Part shown: piece after piece, positions 10,070 through 19,105 of the stretch | Numbering within the stretch: the first letter of the stretch is position 1 | Layout: each line of letters begins with the position of its first letter | DNA from: a virus | DNA: 64,000 nucleotides | Virus record (IMG/VR): IMGVR_UViG_3300020370_000002 | Span: 18,806 to 82,805 of that record | Direction: 5' to 3' (one strand) | Notes under the pieces: model-generated | Databases searched by the model: none | Told to the model about the DNA's origin: nothing | Seen by the model: only the letters and a program-made list of their open reading frames with translations | Made by a program: the position numbers and the translations under genes

Positions 10070-10350
10070 TGCCATTTATTGGAAGAACCCCTGACATAGG
10101 AGCAGTATCTGATAATAGTGTTACTTCGGCAAAGATTGTAAATGCTACTATTGTAGAAGCAGACTTAGCAGATGATGCAGTTACAGCCGCAAAAATAGCA
10201 AACAACGCAGTAGACATAGCAAGATTGAACGTATCTGATGGAACAAATGGACAGCTACTTAAAACAAACGGAAGTGGAACTTTATCTTTTACAGACCCTC
10301 CTTCTGGTGGAGCAAGCGCGGGTAAAGCCTTCTTTATGGGACAATTATAA
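10069..10350 (+). CDS. Small tail fibre protein with TAKI repeats
   Basis: A protein of 93 residues. It starts MPFIGRTP, which matches the MPFIGEQP start of the 47-residue protein at 11952. It then carries three TSAKI/TAAKI-type repeats and DGTNGQLLKTNGSGTLSF, nearly the same as a segment of the 372-residue fibre at 6938. It looks like a shuffled fibre module. Start and stop both use TAATG overlaps. Confidence 0.55.
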   Translation: MPFIGRTPDIGAVSDNSVTSAKIVNATIVEADLADDAVTAAKIANNAVDIARLNVSDGTNGQLLKTNGSGTLSFTDPPSGGASAGKAFFMGQL

Positions 10351-10658
10351 TGGCAGTTAAAATATCAGGTGTAAACCTATCAGCAAATACAACAGCAAAC
10401 GTAGGACAGGCGGGTTCAAGTGGCGGTACATACACCGTCCATATTCTGAATCGAGGAACTACCTCTGCTCAAATACAACTAGGCGTGGGAGACTCTTCTG
10501 CGACTTTTGATACAAGTCAGAAGTTATTAGAATCCACACTAATAGGTATTAATGAAAGTATGAGTTTCTCTCCAGTTGTCTGTGGAGCATCGGATTATAT
10601 AATTGGCAGATCAACCGTGGCAAATGTGAACATGGTGATGATGGGGCATGACGAGTAA
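10350..10658 (+). CDS. Small tail structural protein
   Basis: A protein of 102 residues of beta-sandwich character (GTYTVHILNRGTTSAQIQL). It has no recognised domain. TAATG overlaps at both ends couple it to its neighbours. Its function is inferred only from its position inside the fibre cluster. Confidence 0.5.
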   Translation: MAVKISGVNLSANTTANVGQAGSSGGTYTVHILNRGTTSAQIQLGVGDSSATFDTSQKLLESTLIGINESMSFSPVVCGASDYIIGRSTVANVNMVMMGHDE

Positions 10659-11659
10659 TGGCTGGTTTAGTTTCAAATTCAACAGGTAAGAGTCGTACAA
10701 GAACGGAACTACCTATGTTTCCTCTTGCCGATACAACTCTATGGCCTTATTTTGGCTGCGACCAACCCGAGGGTGCTTATGCAAATTTACCAGGTTTTGC
10801 AGGCGGAACAGCAGGAAGATGTATTAGAATTCTTATGAACTCTAACACTTCTTTTGGAGCAACTCTGTATAACATAGACGGAACTGCCGCTACAGATGGT
10901 GTTTGGAACGGAGGCATGACAATAGCAGAAGCGGCTGGAAGTGCAAACGCTGACCATTTTGTTGGCGCATGTATGGATGCTACAGACCAAGTTTTGTATA
11001 TGCTATTTAATGATACAGGAACAAGTCCTGACACATTGTATTTTTCCAAGGTAAATGAAGCGGGAACTGTAACCGCCATTGGAAATGCTCAAGTTGCAAA
11101 CACATCATTTGATGGCTTTCGCCTGAACAATTCTTATATGGGTGCTTTGCATCGTAAAGGCGGAGACGGTTCTGGAGACTTTGCCGTATATTGGATGCAT
11201 ACCGCAGGAGGAAATGCTGCATATGGACTACCTTACCGTGGATCGGAAGTTACCATTGCAACAAGTAATGGGGCTCTAAGCTACGCAAATTTTATGCCGA
11301 CTACTTTTGGAAGTACAACTCCGACAGGCTACTATCCAAGGGTTGGGCCTACATCCAATAATATTGTAGGAAGCTTTGCTTCATCTTGGGGTGCTACAGG
11401 AAATGGTTCAGCGATTGGTGGAAATTATGGCAATATCTGGAACAGAGACAATGGAAAAGCAATAACTCATGCTCATATGGGACATCCGTATCACAATGGT
11501 GTACCGTGGGGCACTGGGTACGGTGTTATAACATTTAGGTGTAGAGGATACTATGTTTTCTCACAATATTATGCCACACAGTATGGACAAAAAATTTATA
11601 AAGAAGAAGACGTTCATACTTGGTTAGACGAAATGGCGGTGTATTATGGAATTTTATAA
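10658..11659 (+). CDS. Tail fibre / putative adhesin
   Basis: A protein of 333 residues rich in Gly, Thr, Asn and aromatic residues. WxxD and Y-x-x-G-type turns run throughout (TLWPYFGCD, YWMHTAGGNAAYGLPYRG, FRCRGYYVFSQYYATQ). The composition suggests a receptor-binding beta-propeller or beta-helix, but no family is recognised. Its last 14 bases overlap the start of the next gene. The 702-residue protein at 15834 has a similar Tyr/Gly/Asn-rich texture. Confidence 0.5.
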   Translation: MAGLVSNSTGKSRTRTELPMFPLADTTLWPYFGCDQPEGAYANLPGFAGGTAGRCIRILMNSNTSFGATLYNIDGTAATDGVWNGGMTIAEAAGSANADHFVGACMDATDQVLYMLFNDTGTSPDTLYFSKVNEAGTVTAIGNAQVANTSFDGFRLNNSYMGALHRKGGDGSGDFAVYWMHTAGGNAAYGLPYRGSEVTIATSNGALSYANFMPTTFGSTTPTGYYPRVGPTSNNIVGSFASSWGATGNGSAIGGNYGNIWNRDNGKAITHAHMGHPYHNGVPWGTGYGVITFRCRGYYVFSQYYATQYGQKIYKEEDVHTWLDEMAVYYGIL

Positions 11660-11948
11660 ATTTGTAGAAGTCGAAAAAGCAGGAATGTTACATTTTCCTG
11701 CATCTGTTTGGTTGAATCTTTTAACAGAAACAGAAATGTGCGCCTTCTTTCGTAGCTCTACACAGATCATAGCTGATACAGCACTACTAATGAGTAACAG
11801 AAATTGGATTGTTAATACTGAAAGCTCAAGATTTGATGATGTGATGACTGCTTGTGTAGCAGAAAGTATTTTTACTGCTGAAAGAGTAGCAGAGTTTAAG
11901 CGTGGTGTGATACCAATAAGCCCAATGGAATATTTAGACGGAGTATAA
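11646..11948 (+). CDS. Hypothetical protein in the fibre cluster
   Basis: A protein of 100 residues, unlike its neighbours in being mostly helical and non-repetitive (VWLNLLTETEMCAFF, VMTACVAESIFTAERVAEF). It overlaps the upstream adhesin gene by 14 bases. It could be a fibre chaperone or a hinge protein. I do not recognise a family. Confidence 0.5.
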   Translation: MEFYKFVEVEKAGMLHFPASVWLNLLTETEMCAFFRSSTQIIADTALLMSNRNWIVNTESSRFDDVMTACVAESIFTAERVAEFKRGVIPISPMEYLDGV

Positions 11949-11951
11949 AAT

Positions 11952-12095
11952 ATGCCTTTTATAGGAGAACAACCAGCAGAAAGAGCAACATTAGGAGTTG
12001 TGGCAAGATCGGGCACAGTGACGATTGATTTATCTGTGCCTGGCACTATAACGGTCACGACCCGTTCAGGCACAGTAAGTGTAGGAGTAACATAA
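11952..12095 (+). CDS. Small protein of 47 residues in the fibre cluster
   Basis: This short ORF fills an otherwise empty gap. It begins MPFIGEQPAERATL, which resembles the start of the protein at 10069, and ends in alternating Thr/Val beta strands. Its stop overlaps the next ATG as TAATG, the same coupling used by its neighbours. That coupling and the paralogous N-terminus are the evidence that it is real. Confidence 0.55.
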   Translation: MPFIGEQPAERATLGVVARSGTVTIDLSVPGTITVTTRSGTVSVGVT

Positions 12096-12811
12096 TGGCA
12101 GATAGATTTCCACTTGTAGTGGATTCATCAAATAACAACATAAAAGAAATTCCTTCTGGGGATAATCTTGATATCACTGGTTGTGGACTTATAACATCCT
12201 CAGGAAACAGTAATATAGGACTTACTCCCCATGGCACTGGAGTTGTTCGTATTGATGGCACAAGTGGCATTGATATGCAATCAGGCGAAATCTCAATTAA
12301 AAACAGCGGAACTGTATCAAACATCAAACTGTATTGTGAGCAAAGCAATGCTCACTACGTACAGTTACAGTCGCCTGCACACAGTGCGTATAGTGGAAAT
12401 GTTACTCTTACTTTGCCTTCTAAGACGGGTACTATAATAGGAGCAGATGCGAATAATGTTACAACTTTTTTAGGAGGAACTGCGGGCAAGACTACGGCAG
12501 TTTCTTCCTCTGGTGGTACTGCTACTTTTAATTTACAACTTGGGGATAGTTTTACAACTACTCTTACTGAGAATACTACATTTGCTTTTTCAAATCCTCC
12601 AGCTGGTACAGGGTTAGGAGCTTTTATAATAAAAGTAAAACAAGACGGCACTGGTGGTAGAACACTTGCATTTCCTGGAACAGTCGATTGGGCAGGTGGT
12701 TCAGCTCCTGATGTTTCAACAGGAGCAAATGATGTAGATATTTTCGTATTTGTAACTGTAGATGCAGGAACAATTTATTATGGAATTACAGCAGGACAGG
12801 ACTTAGGATAA
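12095..12811 (+). CDS. Tail fibre / structural protein
   Basis: A protein of 238 residues. The opening (PLVVDSSNNNIKEIPSGDNL) and the segment NVTLTLPSKTGTIIG are typical of repetitive phage structural proteins, with a beta-sandwich-like C-terminus (FSNPPAGTGLGAFIIKVKQD). It has no catalytic residues. TAATG overlaps join it to both neighbours. Confidence 0.55.
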   Translation: MADRFPLVVDSSNNNIKEIPSGDNLDITGCGLITSSGNSNIGLTPHGTGVVRIDGTSGIDMQSGEISIKNSGTVSNIKLYCEQSNAHYVQLQSPAHSAYSGNVTLTLPSKTGTIIGADANNVTTFLGGTAGKTTAVSSSGGTATFNLQLGDSFTTTLTENTTFAFSNPPAGTGLGAFIIKVKQDGTGGRTLAFPGTVDWAGGSAPDVSTGANDVDIFVFVTVDAGTIYYGITAGQDLG

Positions 12812-14874
12812 TGACCTTACGAATACTAGCAGGAGGCGGAGGCGCGGCTGACCCAAGGGACGACGATTTTAACCTTGTAACTACGCTTCTTCAAGGAAAC
12901 GGGCCTAATGCAGGAACGAACGGTTTTTTTACAAATAGCTCTGGAGATAGCTATAGTATAAGTACATCAGGATCTATAAATCAGGGAAGAAGGAGCCCTT
13001 TTAGTGCACCTGCAGGATACTGGTCTACATTTTTTGATGGTGCGAGTGAATACTTTAAAGTAAATGCAACTAATGATTTTGCTTTTGGTACAGGTGCTTA
13101 TACTATTGAAATGTGGGTTTGGAAAACTAGCACAGGCTCGCAGTTTTTTTACGAAGGCAGAGATGGAGGAGATACAGGCAGAATTTTGTTATATGTCAAT
13201 AGCAATAATAAACTTGCTGCTCATATAGACGGTGGGACTGTAGGAACTATAGAGTCCTCAAGTGGTACTTTTCCTTTAAATCAATGGGTTCATATAGCTC
13301 TTACTAGAAACTCAACTTATGGTTATATGTATCAAAATGGAGCACAAGTTGCTACTTGGTCAGATTCTGTGAATGTTGTAAAACCAAGCTCTGATTTATA
13401 TGTAGGTAGGTACTATTCTGGGGGCAGTTATGACTTTAAAGGCTATATATCAAATCTTCGAGTTATAAAAGGAACTGCTTTATACACTTCTGCTTTTACT
13501 GCTCCAACAGCGCCTTTGACTGCGGTTACAAATACTAAACTACTTATGTGTACTAGTAATAGTATGTTGGAAGATAGAAGTGGAACAAATAAAGTAATTA
13601 GATCATATGGCGGACAAGAAGGTTATTCTTTTTCTCCTTTTGCTCGACCAGCAGCTACCGCTGCTTATGATGCTGCGGTACATGGAGGCTCCTATAGTTT
13701 TGATAGGAGTGTTCCTAACTACGCGCAGATGAACCACGCTAATTTTGCTATGGGCACAGGTAATTTTACGATTGAAGGCTGGGTTAGATTTACAAAACTT
13801 ACAGACCATGGTATATTTCATACCACACCGTCAGGTATTGGTAGCGTCAATACATCAAACCCCTCACTTGGAATATCTTCTAGTGGAAATTATTGGACTA
13901 TATACTCAGGGGTAGGACAAAAAATTTTTAGTGGTATTGATGCACCCATTATGTATACTTGGTATCATTTTGCACTCGTTAGAGGCACGTCAGATGGGGT
14001 GGATAATGCCTTAAGGCTTTATATAAATGGAGTAAGAGCAACTGATGGAAGCGGTGCTGATGGCTATGTTGATACAACAAACTATACAGCACAATATCTT
14101 ACGATAGGTGCATACTACTCGAGTACTTATGCACTTCATGGAGACTTAAGTAACTTCAGGGTTATAAAAGGGGACCAAATCTATGCTGCTAACTTTACTC
14201 CCCCGACCGCTCCTGTGACTAATACTGGAACAAACACAAGACTTTTACTACAGGGAACAAATGCAAAAATAGTCGATGGCTCAAGAAATTTCAATATTTT
14301 CCTGAATCAAAATACGCATTTAGATACTAGCATTAAAAAATTCGGTACTGCAAGTATTGAGATTAATGGTCATGCTGCGAACGAATTTTTAAAAGCTCCT
14401 CCACAAATGTTTTACGGAAATAACTACCTGCACAGAATTTTAGATATAGGTGTATTTACGGTTGAGTTTTGGGTATATGTAGACAGCTATCATGCTGCAT
14501 ATATGGATATTGTTGGAGTGTTTAATGGGTCGTCCTCAGGTTGGTTAATTTACCAAAATGGAAACAATCTTGAGGTTTATATGAATGGAAGCACAATGAT
14601 TACTGGAACCAGACCATCCGTTGATGCGTGGCATCATATTGCGATGACAAGGGACGGAACAACTCTAAGACTATTTGTAGATGGTAGTCTGCATGGAAGT
14701 GCTACCAACAATAGCACAGGTGTGTCGCAAACCAACAACCCTCTTCGAATTGGAGACACTGGAGGGGGTAGAAACTCTTTAGATGGATATATAGACGATT
14801 TTAGAATAACATATGGTAAAGCTAGGTACACTTCCAACTTTACAGCACCAACCGAAGAATTTTTAGCTATATAG
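12811..14874 (+). CDS. Adhesin with three LamG / concanavalin-like domains
   Basis: A protein of 687 residues with three tandem laminin-G-like lectin domains, roughly at residues 65-220, 285-465 and 520-680. Each shows the order F-x-V-E-x-WVR/WVY, W-H-HIAL or AMTRD, V-x-VDG or INGV, and a final YIDDFRITYGKARYT-type strand. These domains bind carbohydrate, so host surface polysaccharide is the likely ligand. It is the most convincing receptor-binding candidate in the cluster. A chaperone-like gene follows it. Confidence 0.75.
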   Translation: MTLRILAGGGGAADPRDDDFNLVTTLLQGNGPNAGTNGFFTNSSGDSYSISTSGSINQGRRSPFSAPAGYWSTFFDGASEYFKVNATNDFAFGTGAYTIEMWVWKTSTGSQFFYEGRDGGDTGRILLYVNSNNKLAAHIDGGTVGTIESSSGTFPLNQWVHIALTRNSTYGYMYQNGAQVATWSDSVNVVKPSSDLYVGRYYSGGSYDFKGYISNLRVIKGTALYTSAFTAPTAPLTAVTNTKLLMCTSNSMLEDRSGTNKVIRSYGGQEGYSFSPFARPAATAAYDAAVHGGSYSFDRSVPNYAQMNHANFAMGTGNFTIEGWVRFTKLTDHGIFHTTPSGIGSVNTSNPSLGISSSGNYWTIYSGVGQKIFSGIDAPIMYTWYHFALVRGTSDGVDNALRLYINGVRATDGSGADGYVDTTNYTAQYLTIGAYYSSTYALHGDLSNFRVIKGDQIYAANFTPPTAPVTNTGTNTRLLLQGTNAKIVDGSRNFNIFLNQNTHLDTSIKKFGTASIEINGHAANEFLKAPPQMFYGNNYLHRILDIGVFTVEFWVYVDSYHAAYMDIVGVFNGSSSGWLIYQNGNNLEVYMNGSTMITGTRPSVDAWHHIAMTRDGTTLRLFVDGSLHGSATNNSTGVSQTNNPLRIGDTGGGRNSLDGYIDDFRITYGKARYTSNFTAPTEEFLAI

Positions 14875-14884
14875 GAGATAAAAA

Positions 14885-15361
14885 ATGCAAATAGCAATAA
14901 TAAAAGATAATGCCGTAGAAACTATGGGGGAGCATAAAGAATTGTTTCCAAATGTTGGGTTTCCTGGTGGAGTACCTACAGAGTCTTGGATGGCAGAAAA
15001 CTCTGTTATGCCCGTTACTGAGTTTCGACCGTATAACGGACTTACTGAAAAAAGCACGCCTGTAGACCCTTACATAGAAAGTGGTGTGGTTTATTTACAC
15101 AAAATAGAGACGTTAGATGATAGCGAAAAAACTGCTGCACAGACAGCAAGAAACAATCGAATTGCAGAAGACAACAGAGCGTTTAGAGACCGATTACTTG
15201 CAGAGAGCGACTGGATGGCAAACAGTGATGTAACGATGACAGATGAGTGGAAAACATACAGGCAAGCACTTCGAGATATTACAAAGCATAGCAGTTGGCC
15301 TAATTTAAAACTAGGGGGCCCAGGAACAGAAGAGACTGACTGGCCCGTTCAACCTTCGTAG
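14885..15361 (+). CDS. Tail fibre assembly chaperone-like protein, copy 2
   Basis: A protein of 158 residues. The C-terminal segment (FRDRLLAESDWMANSD, WKTYRQALRDITKHSSWP, DWPVQPS) is the clearest match in the window to the phage tail assembly chaperone family. The N-terminal half is probably the partner-specific part. It lies 10 bases after the LamG adhesin, its probable client. An AGGAG ribosome binding site is present. Confidence 0.7.
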   Translation: MQIAIIKDNAVETMGEHKELFPNVGFPGGVPTESWMAENSVMPVTEFRPYNGLTEKSTPVDPYIESGVVYLHKIETLDDSEKTAAQTARNNRIAEDNRAFRDRLLAESDWMANSDVTMTDEWKTYRQALRDITKHSSWPNLKLGGPGTEETDWPVQPS

Positions 15362-15370
15362 GAGAGATAA

Positions 15371-15832
15371 ATGGCATTTTCAAAAGCACGTAGACTTGCA
15401 GACTTAATGTCAGCGGCATCTGCCTCAGTTCCTGCTTCAAAAAGAACGCTTGCAGATGATGCAGTTACGTCTGCAAAAATAGCAGACAATGCAATCATTA
15501 CAGCTTTGATAGCAGATGGTGCGATTACTGGTGCAAAACTTGCAGCAGGCGTTGGAGGCGGATATAATAGTTGGTCTGTAAAAACAGGAACTTATACAGC
15601 AGCGAGCAGAGACCAACTTATTGCCAATAGCGGTAGTGCTTTTACTATAACCTTGCCATCTTCTCCAAGTGCAGGAAACTCTGTAACTATACATAATGCA
15701 GGTGCGGGAACAGTTACAATAGGAAGAAATAGTTCAAACATAGAATCAACAGCAGATGATGGAGAACTGGAAACAGGAAAATCAACTCAATTAGTTTATA
15801 TTGACAGCACCATAGGTTGGAAGGAGGTATAA
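15371..15832 (+). CDS. Short tail fibre protein with duplicated tip domain
   Basis: A protein of 153 residues. The first third carries TSAKI/TGAKL repeats. The last 90 residues closely match the C-terminus of the 372-residue fibre at 6938 (shared DQLIANSGSAFTITLP, NAGAGTVTIGRN, GW-E/K-E). The shared tip indicates duplication and shuffling of a fibre end domain within the cluster. Confidence 0.6.
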   Translation: MAFSKARRLADLMSAASASVPASKRTLADDAVTSAKIADNAIITALIADGAITGAKLAAGVGGGYNSWSVKTGTYTAASRDQLIANSGSAFTITLPSSPSAGNSVTIHNAGAGTVTIGRNSSNIESTADDGELETGKSTQLVYIDSTIGWKEV

Positions 15833-15833
15833 A

Positions 15834-17942
15834 ATGCCAGTTAAATTAGGTGGTTCAGGAGGCGGTGGCGGACAAGTCACAGAAATTTCTGCTACAGCAG
15901 ATGGCGCAATAGCTAATGGAGCACCCTGTATTCAAAGTGGAGATGGAAAGATTGCGACTCCCGTAGGAAATATTGCTGCTAACGCAATAGATGTTGGTTC
16001 AAATACATCTTCAAATAATAACTCCGCTTATTATGCGTTTTATAACGGAATTACTTTTGTTGATAGAGCCGCTGGTAGAGGGATTCTGTTAGGCAATCAA
16101 GGCGTGGGGTATAACTACCGTGCTACATGCAAATTATTCACGGTAAATACAAGCACAGGAGGAGGGACAGCAAGTGGCATGACTTCTACAAATTTTAGTT
16201 ACCCACAAGGCACTGGTGTAAACTATACGCAGTATCCAGTAGGAGCAATTTGGGATGCAGATACTGATTCATGGTTTGGTTGTTACCGTTTTAATTCCTC
16301 AGCTAGCTATGGACTAAATATGTTTAAACATAGAACTACAAATGGTACAACAAGTACAGCGGGTTACGGGCATACCTTTGGCACTACTAATTATTGGAAT
16401 CCGTATTCAAGTCAAAGCGTTGGATCAACTAGATTTATAGAAGCAAGAGGATTCAAATATGTAATCACTACTGGAAGCACTCAGGCTTATGGCAGAGACT
16501 CTTGTATGGTGCATGGGCCGTTTACGTGGACTTCAAATGCGCATGACGGAGGTGCGTTCGGTGCTCATGTTGTAGCAACAGATTACGTTGCGAATGGGTA
16601 TAACTATACCGCAGATGCAAGTTATGATTCCGCTAATGAACAAATCGTAGTAGTAACCGCGAATTATAACGCTGGTGCTCACAATCAAACTCTTTATGCT
16701 TTTGACGTAGCCGCTAATGGGACAGTAACGTATTCTCACTATCTTGCGAACGCTGGTGGAGCTGATGTTATAGGCCAAATTCGAGCAGTTGAGTGTGATA
16801 CAGCAGGCAATATAGTTTGGTCTGAATTAACTGCGAAAAAATTTTATGCTGCTTCAAACAACGGAAGTGCTTTTACAAAAGGCGGCTCTTTAGCATGGCC
16901 TGCTGGGGTTCATTCTCAGATAAGTATGCGATATAGTTCTACTTATAAAAATTTTGTTGCGAGTTTTTGTCCAGCCAATTTTTCGGCCCTCCCCCCTCCT
17001 AAACATATTATCTTTGCAGTAGGAGCTGGCAATTTTTCAGATAAGACTTTTACGTCAGCAGGCACTGGTTCTACTTATGGCACATACGGAAACTATGCAG
17101 GCTACCAGGACTATCCGACTAGCTCAGCAAAAATAGGCGGTAACTTCGCGGATACTACAGATACCTTTATTCAGTACAACTTCGGAAACGCAGATGGTAA
17201 CACCGTGTCGGAAGTAAATAGTAATAAAATTGCCACTAGCAATTTATTTACAGGTAATTATATAGGTTTAGCAAAAGCCGCTATATCTAATGGAGCATCT
17301 GGAACTTTAACAACAAAGGGTGCGATAAATGAATCTCAATCTGGACTTACTGCGGGTGCGAGATATGCGGTAACACCAACAGGCACGGTAAAAACAGAGT
17401 CTTCTTTAACTGACGCAGAGCAGCTATCAAGTGTTTTTCTTGGAACCGCTACTGCTACGAACGCTATTATCGTAGGGGATAGTTTAGTTGCAGTAGATTC
17501 GTCTGCTATTCATAACGATGTACCTAAGGGAGTAGCCACTAGCGGGAGTAGCACTCCTGCTGCTTATTCAACCGACGGTTGGACGAGTGTATTAAATAGG
17601 TTCGGTATAAATACTTCAAGCGTAACCGCAACAGGAACAAATACCATACTCAAAGTTACAGGTAGTGGTACAGTTTTATATTTTATCCTAGGTGGGCAAA
17701 GTCAACAATCAACAAGCGTAACAGTACATATTGATGGTGTACAGATTATAGAGTCAGGCACGATTACTACTGGAAATAGCTATCCTTATTGTCCTATTGG
17801 TGAATTTGGTGGAGTAAACAGCAATAAACACGGAAACTTCTCGCCTTCAACGGCTTTTAGTTTTAATAAAAGTTTTGAAGTAAAAAACAATGGTGGAACA
17901 GCTACAGCCTTTTATATAGGCTATAGAATAGTAGAGAACTAG
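15834..17942 (+). CDS. Large tail fibre / adhesin
   Basis: A protein of 702 residues. It begins with a glycine-rich linker (GGSGGGGGQ), then a long Tyr/Asn/Gly-rich central region with repeated beta-propeller-like units (TNGTTSTAGYGHTFG, YSHYLANAGGADVIGQIRAVECD). The C-terminal 150 residues look like a jelly-roll (TNTILKVTGSGTVLYFILGG). It is probably a receptor-binding subunit. A third chaperone-like gene follows it by 2 bases. Confidence 0.6.
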   Translation: MPVKLGGSGGGGGQVTEISATADGAIANGAPCIQSGDGKIATPVGNIAANAIDVGSNTSSNNNSAYYAFYNGITFVDRAAGRGILLGNQGVGYNYRATCKLFTVNTSTGGGTASGMTSTNFSYPQGTGVNYTQYPVGAIWDADTDSWFGCYRFNSSASYGLNMFKHRTTNGTTSTAGYGHTFGTTNYWNPYSSQSVGSTRFIEARGFKYVITTGSTQAYGRDSCMVHGPFTWTSNAHDGGAFGAHVVATDYVANGYNYTADASYDSANEQIVVVTANYNAGAHNQTLYAFDVAANGTVTYSHYLANAGGADVIGQIRAVECDTAGNIVWSELTAKKFYAASNNGSAFTKGGSLAWPAGVHSQISMRYSSTYKNFVASFCPANFSALPPPKHIIFAVGAGNFSDKTFTSAGTGSTYGTYGNYAGYQDYPTSSAKIGGNFADTTDTFIQYNFGNADGNTVSEVNSNKIATSNLFTGNYIGLAKAAISNGASGTLTTKGAINESQSGLTAGARYAVTPTGTVKTESSLTDAEQLSSVFLGTATATNAIIVGDSLVAVDSSAIHNDVPKGVATSGSSTPAAYSTDGWTSVLNRFGINTSSVTATGTNTILKVTGSGTVLYFILGGQSQQSTSVTVHIDGVQIIESGTITTGNSYPYCPIGEFGGVNSNKHGNFSPSTAFSFNKSFEVKNNGGTATAFYIGYRIVEN

Positions 17943-17944
17943 AA

Positions 17945-18226
17945 ATGACAAAAATAAACTTAACAAATCCAGATAAAGACCCTGTTCATGGAGATGAGAT
18001 TTTAGAAACTCAAGGCGGTTTGAAGATATACTATACTCACGCTGAAGACTCACGTTCAAAAGAAGAGCAAGCGCGAGAGTGGCGAAATCAAGAGTTAGTA
18101 GATAGTGATTGGATCATGTCAGTTCCTGACCATCCACAGTTTGAAGCATATAAAACCTATCGTACTAAGTTAAGAGACTGGCCCGCTAGCGAGTCAGATT
18201 TTCCTGATACGAAACCAACATTATAG
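17945..18226 (+). CDS. Tail fibre assembly chaperone-like protein, copy 3
   Basis: A protein of 93 residues. The C-terminal half (REWRNQELVDSDWIMSVPDH, YRTKLRDWPASESDFPDTKP) is closely similar to copy 1 at 9083. It follows the 702-residue adhesin and probably serves it. Confidence 0.6.
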   Translation: MTKINLTNPDKDPVHGDEILETQGGLKIYYTHAEDSRSKEEQAREWRNQELVDSDWIMSVPDHPQFEAYKTYRTKLRDWPASESDFPDTKPTL

Positions 18227-18260
18227 GGCTGAGCCCAAGATTCCAAGGAGGGAATATAAT

Positions 18261-18941
18261 ATGAGAAAACTAGTGGCTATGGGGTTAATTGCCCTCAGCC
18301 TTGGGGCCTGTGCGAGTACGTCTACAGAGTATTACAATGCAGTAGAAAGAGCAGCTCTAGCGCAGGCAAAGGTACAAGAAGCAAGATATAACGCTCTAAG
18401 CAAAATTGCAGGACAAGGAGACGGGGCAGCAACTGCCGCGGTTATGGCTCTCGCTATGACAAATCAAACTCCTATAGTTCCTAAAGCCCAACAATCTGCA
18501 GCCCTACAATGGGCATCAGTCCTCTCGGGCCCAGTTTCGTCATTAGGAGCAATGTGGCTTTCAAATGATGCAACTAAATCAATGGCAAGATTCAATAGAG
18601 ACACTCAAATAGCAAACATAAGAGCAGACCAAACAAATACTACTCAACTATATGGTTTATTAGGTTCTAATTCTGATAATCTAACAAGTATGGGTTTGGG
18701 AGGCTTTAATGCGTTGAATACTTCTATGGAATATATGGATAATACCGATATTGTAATACCAGACTATTCTACTAACTTTGGTGATATTGACGATTACTTA
18801 CTAAAAATAATAGATAATTTAAATACTACTAATGGAGAAGATAATCAAATTTGGGTTCCAGGTGTTAACTGTGTAAGTGCTGGAAACGGTATAATTGGTG
18901 TCGGATCATCAGGAAGTGCGGTTCCTATTTGCCCACAATAA
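18261..18941 (+). CDS. Phage lipoprotein
   Basis: A protein of 226 residues with a classical lipoprotein signal: basic start, hydrophobic run and lipobox ALSLGAC. The mature part is Ala/Gln-rich and helical, then low in complexity. It is preceded by a strong AGGAGG ribosome binding site. As the last gene of the structural block it could act in superinfection exclusion or be a virion component, but neither is shown by the sequence. Confidence 0.7.
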   Translation: MRKLVAMGLIALSLGACASTSTEYYNAVERAALAQAKVQEARYNALSKIAGQGDGAATAAVMALAMTNQTPIVPKAQQSAALQWASVLSGPVSSLGAMWLSNDATKSMARFNRDTQIANIRADQTNTTQLYGLLGSNSDNLTSMGLGGFNALNTSMEYMDNTDIVIPDYSTNFGDIDDYLLKIIDNLNTTNGEDNQIWVPGVNCVSAGNGIIGVGSSGSAVPICPQ

Positions 18942-18961
18942 AAAAGGGGCTATTCAGCCCC
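18940..18961 (-). terminator. Rho-independent terminator ending the minus-strand replication operon
   Basis: The stem GGGGCT/AGCCCC with a 4-base loop is followed on the minus strand by six T residues. The stop codon of the last minus-strand gene lies inside the stem. It separates the two converging operons. On the plus strand the T-run is missing, so it acts mainly on minus transcripts. Confidence 0.75.
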
Positions 18962-19105
18962 CTCTTCACTTACCATTTCAGGTTGCATTTGAGGTGCAGC
19001 CTGTTGTTGTATCTTTTGGATAAGTCCCATACTATGTTTAGCAGGTAGTTCCCCTAAACCTTGTAAGAGTACATTTACTTCTTCTACTTCTAATTCAAAT
19101 TTCAT
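18950..19105 (-). CDS. Small phage protein of 51 residues
   Basis: The protein starts MKFELEVEEVNVLLQGLGEL and continues with a Gln-rich helical tail ending MVSEEGAE. I recognise this type from marine phages; its function is unknown. The ATG overlaps the nrdB stop as ATGA, so it is translationally coupled, and its own stop lies in the terminator stem. Confidence 0.75.
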   Translation of the reverse strand: MKFELEVEEVNVLLQGLGELPAKHSMGLIQKIQQQAAPQMQPEMVSEEGAE